DNA from: Chloroflexota bacterium
GTDB lineage: Bacteria > Chloroflexota > Dehalococcoidia > JABGRK01
Assembly (NCBI GenBank): GCA_030665485.1
Contig: DAOUZV010000056.1
Coordinates: forward strand, 1-7,617
Reading direction: 5' to 3'
Length of the DNA stretch: 7,617 nt
Of this stretch, positions 5,742 to 7,617 are shown one piece after another. The notes beneath the pieces were generated by a model that had not been told where the DNA came from, ran no database searches, and saw only the letters and a program-made list of their open reading frames with translations. The first letter of the stretch is position 1. Each line of letters opens with the position of its first letter. Both the position numbers and the translations under genes were made by a program.

Positions 5742-7076
5742 TTGAAAATAATAAAGGACAGGAAAGAAGCCGCAGATTTTTTGCAACGAACCAGCGTTGA
5801 GTTCGAGGACACCCCGGCGCTAAAAACAAGCGTAGAGCAGCTGTTTGGTGAGAAACTGACGTTGGAGCAGGCGGTTGTACGCATAATTGATGCCGTACGC
5901 CAGCGCGGCGACGAAGCATTACTTGAATTAACTGCGAAAATAGACGGGGTTAAATTATCCGGCATTGAAGTGAGCAACAACGAGATAGCTGCTGCCTACG
6001 ACGTGATCGACGATGAGCTGCTAGGCGCTCTTGAGCTGGCTGCCGAGAGAATACGGGCTTTCCATGAGGTGCAGAAAAGCAACAGTCGCACCGACTTTAT
6101 GGATGACGAACTGGGTCAACTCGTATTCCCATTGGAGCGAGTCGGGCTTTATGCGCCGGGTGGCCGCGCCAGCTACCCCTCAACGGTGCTGATGACCGCC
6201 ATACCTGCTAAGGTAGCAGAGGTTAAAGAGATTATTCTGGCAACTCCGCCCGCCAAAGACGGGTCGATTTCACCTGCTATTCTGGTGGCCGCCGATATTG
6301 CAGGAGTGGATAAGATTTACAGAGCAGGCGGAGCACAGGCGATAGCCGCTATGGCGTATGGCACAGAGTCGATACCCAAGGTGGACAAGGTTTGTGGCCC
6401 GGGCAATATATTCGTCACGCTGGCCAAAAAGAACGTGTATGGGGCGGTGGATATAGATGGCATTCAAGGGCCCACCGAGACCATCGTTCTGGCCGATGAT
6501 AGCGCAACCCCGCTGTTTTGTGCGCTTGACCTGCTGGCCCAGGCAGAGCACGATGAAATGGCGTCGGCGATAATGATAACCGATTCCAAGCAACTGGCCG
6601 ATAGCGTGGTTAAGGAAATAGAAAACCAGCTTGAAACGCTGGAGCGAAGCCAGATAGCCAAAGAGTCAATCGAGCGCAATGGCGCTATCATCGTCGTGGA
6701 CAGCATAAATGATGCAATTGATCTGGCCAATACCTATGCGCCGGAGCATCTATGCCTTACGGTTCGTGACCCGGACTATTGCATGAGCCGCATAACGAAC
6801 TCGGGTGGTATATTCGTAGGGGAAAGCTCGCCGGAGGGCGTGGGTGACTATGTGGCTGGACCGAGCCATGTGATGCCCACCAGCGGCACCGCACGCTGGA
6901 GTTCGCCGTTGAGCGTTAATGACTTTTTGAGAACCAGCAATGTTGTTGCTATCAAAGAGCGTTCTTTTAGGGAGATAGGCCATGCGGCGGCAATAATCGC
7001 GCGTGCCGAAGGGCTTACCGCTCATGCCAAGGCGGTTGAGGAGAGGCTTAAAAAGCTAGGGGAAGGCAGTGAATAA
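5742..7076 (+). CDS. hisD: Histidinol dehydrogenase
   Basis: HisD carries out the last two steps of histidine synthesis, oxidising L-histidinol through histidinal to L-histidine with two NAD+ in the cytoplasm; it is a zinc enzyme working as a homodimer. The 444-residue length is normal (about 430-440). All landmarks are present: GLYAPGGRASYPS (135-147), AGGAQAIAAMAYGT (195-208), DKVCGPGN (215-222), GPTETIVLAD (243-252). The zinc ligands by comparison with the E. coli enzyme are Gln267 and His270 (in LLAQAEHDE), Asp369 (GVGDYVAGPSH) and His428 (GLTAHAKAVE). The catalytic acid/base pair is Glu335-His336 in YAPEHL. It begins with TTG 3 bases after the hisG stop, and its last 8 bases overlap the GTG start of the next gene, so it is inside the operon. 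Nothing is broken or missing. Confidence 0.97.
   Translation: MKIIKDRKEAADFLQRTSVEFEDTPALKTSVEQLFGEKLTLEQAVVRIIDAVRQRGDEALLELTAKIDGVKLSGIEVSNNEIAAAYDVIDDELLGALELAAERIRAFHEVQKSNSRTDFMDDELGQLVFPLERVGLYAPGGRASYPSTVLMTAIPAKVAEVKEIILATPPAKDGSISPAILVAADIAGVDKIYRAGGAQAIAAMAYGTESIPKVDKVCGPGNIFVTLAKKNVYGAVDIDGIQGPTETIVLADDSATPLFCALDLLAQAEHDEMASAIMITDSKQLADSVVKEIENQLETLERSQIAKESIERNGAIIVVDSINDAIDLANTYAPEHLCLTVRDPDYCMSRITNSGGIFVGESSPEGVGDYVAGPSHVMPTSGTARWSSPLSVNDFLRTSNVVAIKERSFREIGHAAAIIARAEGLTAHAKAVEERLKKLGEGSE
7058..7062 (+). promoter_or_regulatory. Ribosome binding site for the GTG start of hisC
   Basis: AGGGG lies in the end of hisD, 6 bases before the GTG at 7069; a further AAGG follows it but is too close. 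It supports the GTG, since no nearby in-frame ATG gives the normal N-terminal length. Confidence 0.6.
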
Positions 7077-7617
7077 AGATAGGGATAAAAAGCTTACGGA
7101 ACGGCTTGTGCGGCAGCATATCATTGATCTTGACCCGTACCAGCCCATCGTGCCACTGGAGGTACTATCGGAGCAGATCGGTATTCCAGTTGATAAGCTG
7201 ATAAAGCTGGATGGCAACGAGAATCCATATGGTTGCTCGCCCAGGATTAAGCGCGCTATAGCCGATTACAACATATATCATATATATCCCGATTCATCGC
7301 ATTTGGTGATGCGCAATCTGCTGGAGAGGTATGTTGGTGTTGATAGCGAAAGTGTAGTCATGGGCAGCGGCAGCGACGAGTTGATAGACCTGATACTACG
7401 CCTTTATCTTGAGCCGGACGATGAGGTGATCAACTGTGTGCCCACCTTTGGTATGTACCCCTACTGTACCGCGGTCAACAACGGTAAGCTTGTAGAGGTG
7501 TCTCGTGATGCTGCGTATGCCGTTGATGTTACTGCTGTAAAGGATGCCGTAGGGAAACATACAAAGGTGATATTCATTGCCTCCCCGAACAACCCAACGG
7601 GCAATGCAACGCCGGAA
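7069..7617 (+). CDS. hisC: Histidinol-phosphate aminotransferase, N-terminal part
   Basis: The first 183 codons of a PLP-dependent fold type I aminotransferase (class I/II) that runs off the right edge; full proteins are about 350-370 residues. HisC moves an amino group from glutamate to imidazole-acetol phosphate to give histidinol phosphate. Family features in order: an N-terminal LDPYQPIVPLE (21-31), LDGNENPYG (47-55), IYPD (72-75), the cofactor phosphate loop GSGSDELID (99-107), PTFGMYPY (125-132), and ASPNNPTGN (171-179) with the Asn that contacts the PLP ring. The Schiff-base lysine lies beyond the window. The GTG start overlaps the hisD stop by 8 bases and has AGGGG 6 bases upstream. 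Related amino-acid aminotransferases look alike, but the GNENPYG motif and position after hisD make HisC the clear choice. Confidence 0.93.
   Translation, partial: MNKDRDKKLTERLVRQHIIDLDPYQPIVPLEVLSEQIGIPVDKLIKLDGNENPYGCSPRIKRAIADYNIYHIYPDSSHLVMRNLLERYVGVDSESVVMGSGSDELIDLILRLYLEPDDEVINCVPTFGMYPYCTAVNNGKLVEVSRDAAYAVDVTAVKDAVGKHTKVIFIASPNNPTGNATPE

Overview
The window looks like chromosomal DNA of an anaerobic or microaerophilic bacterium of moderate GC. The small cysteine-rich rubredoxin-like protein, the long-form NfeD/slipin pair, the HisZ-dependent histidine pathway and the free use of GTG and TTG starts would suit a Chloroflexota/Dehalococcoidia-type genome. That placement is inference from general style; no marker gene here proves it. 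There are no mobile elements, CRISPR arrays, tRNAs or rRNAs that I can see.

Layout. (1) Bases 1-141, minus strand: the N-terminal 47 codons of a MATE-family efflux transporter running off the left edge, with a candidate extended -10 promoter behind it. (2) About 400 bp without a convincing gene, then at 547-747 (+) a 66-residue rubredoxin-like metal-binding protein with its own promoter and a good ribosome binding site. (3) A hairpin terminator at 878-916 separates it from a convergent two-gene unit on the minus strand: nfeD (long form, with a ClpP-like Ser/Lys protease domain) followed by a slipin (stomatin/SPFH) gene. (4) A 112-bp divergent promoter region at 3033-3144. (5) A histidine biosynthesis operon on the plus strand, hisZ-hisG-hisD-hisC, continuing off the right edge.

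How the genes work together. hisZ, hisG, hisD and hisC are packed with a 4-base overlap, a 3-base gap and an 8-base overlap, which implies one transcript and translational coupling. HisG (with HisZ) starts the pathway from ATP and PRPP; HisC makes histidinol phosphate and HisD finishes with L-histidine. NfeD and the slipin are a classic membrane pair: the slipin forms membrane scaffolds and the NfeD protease domain is known in an archaeal homologue to cleave the slipin C-terminus.

The most unusual item is hisG. It is one uninterrupted 461-codon frame that holds two complete HisG catalytic-type domains in tandem. The halves have diverged in opposite ways: the N-terminal half keeps the start-of-domain ALPKG loop but has lost the PRPP-binding TGxTL loop, while the C-terminal half keeps TGATL but has a changed first loop. 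This suggests an internal pseudo-dimer with specialised halves, coded beside a HisZ that has itself lost key synthetase residues. Other points worth a look are the possibly leaderless nfeD transcript, a 12-bp dyad between the two divergent promoters, and the additional cysteines of the small rubredoxin-like protein.
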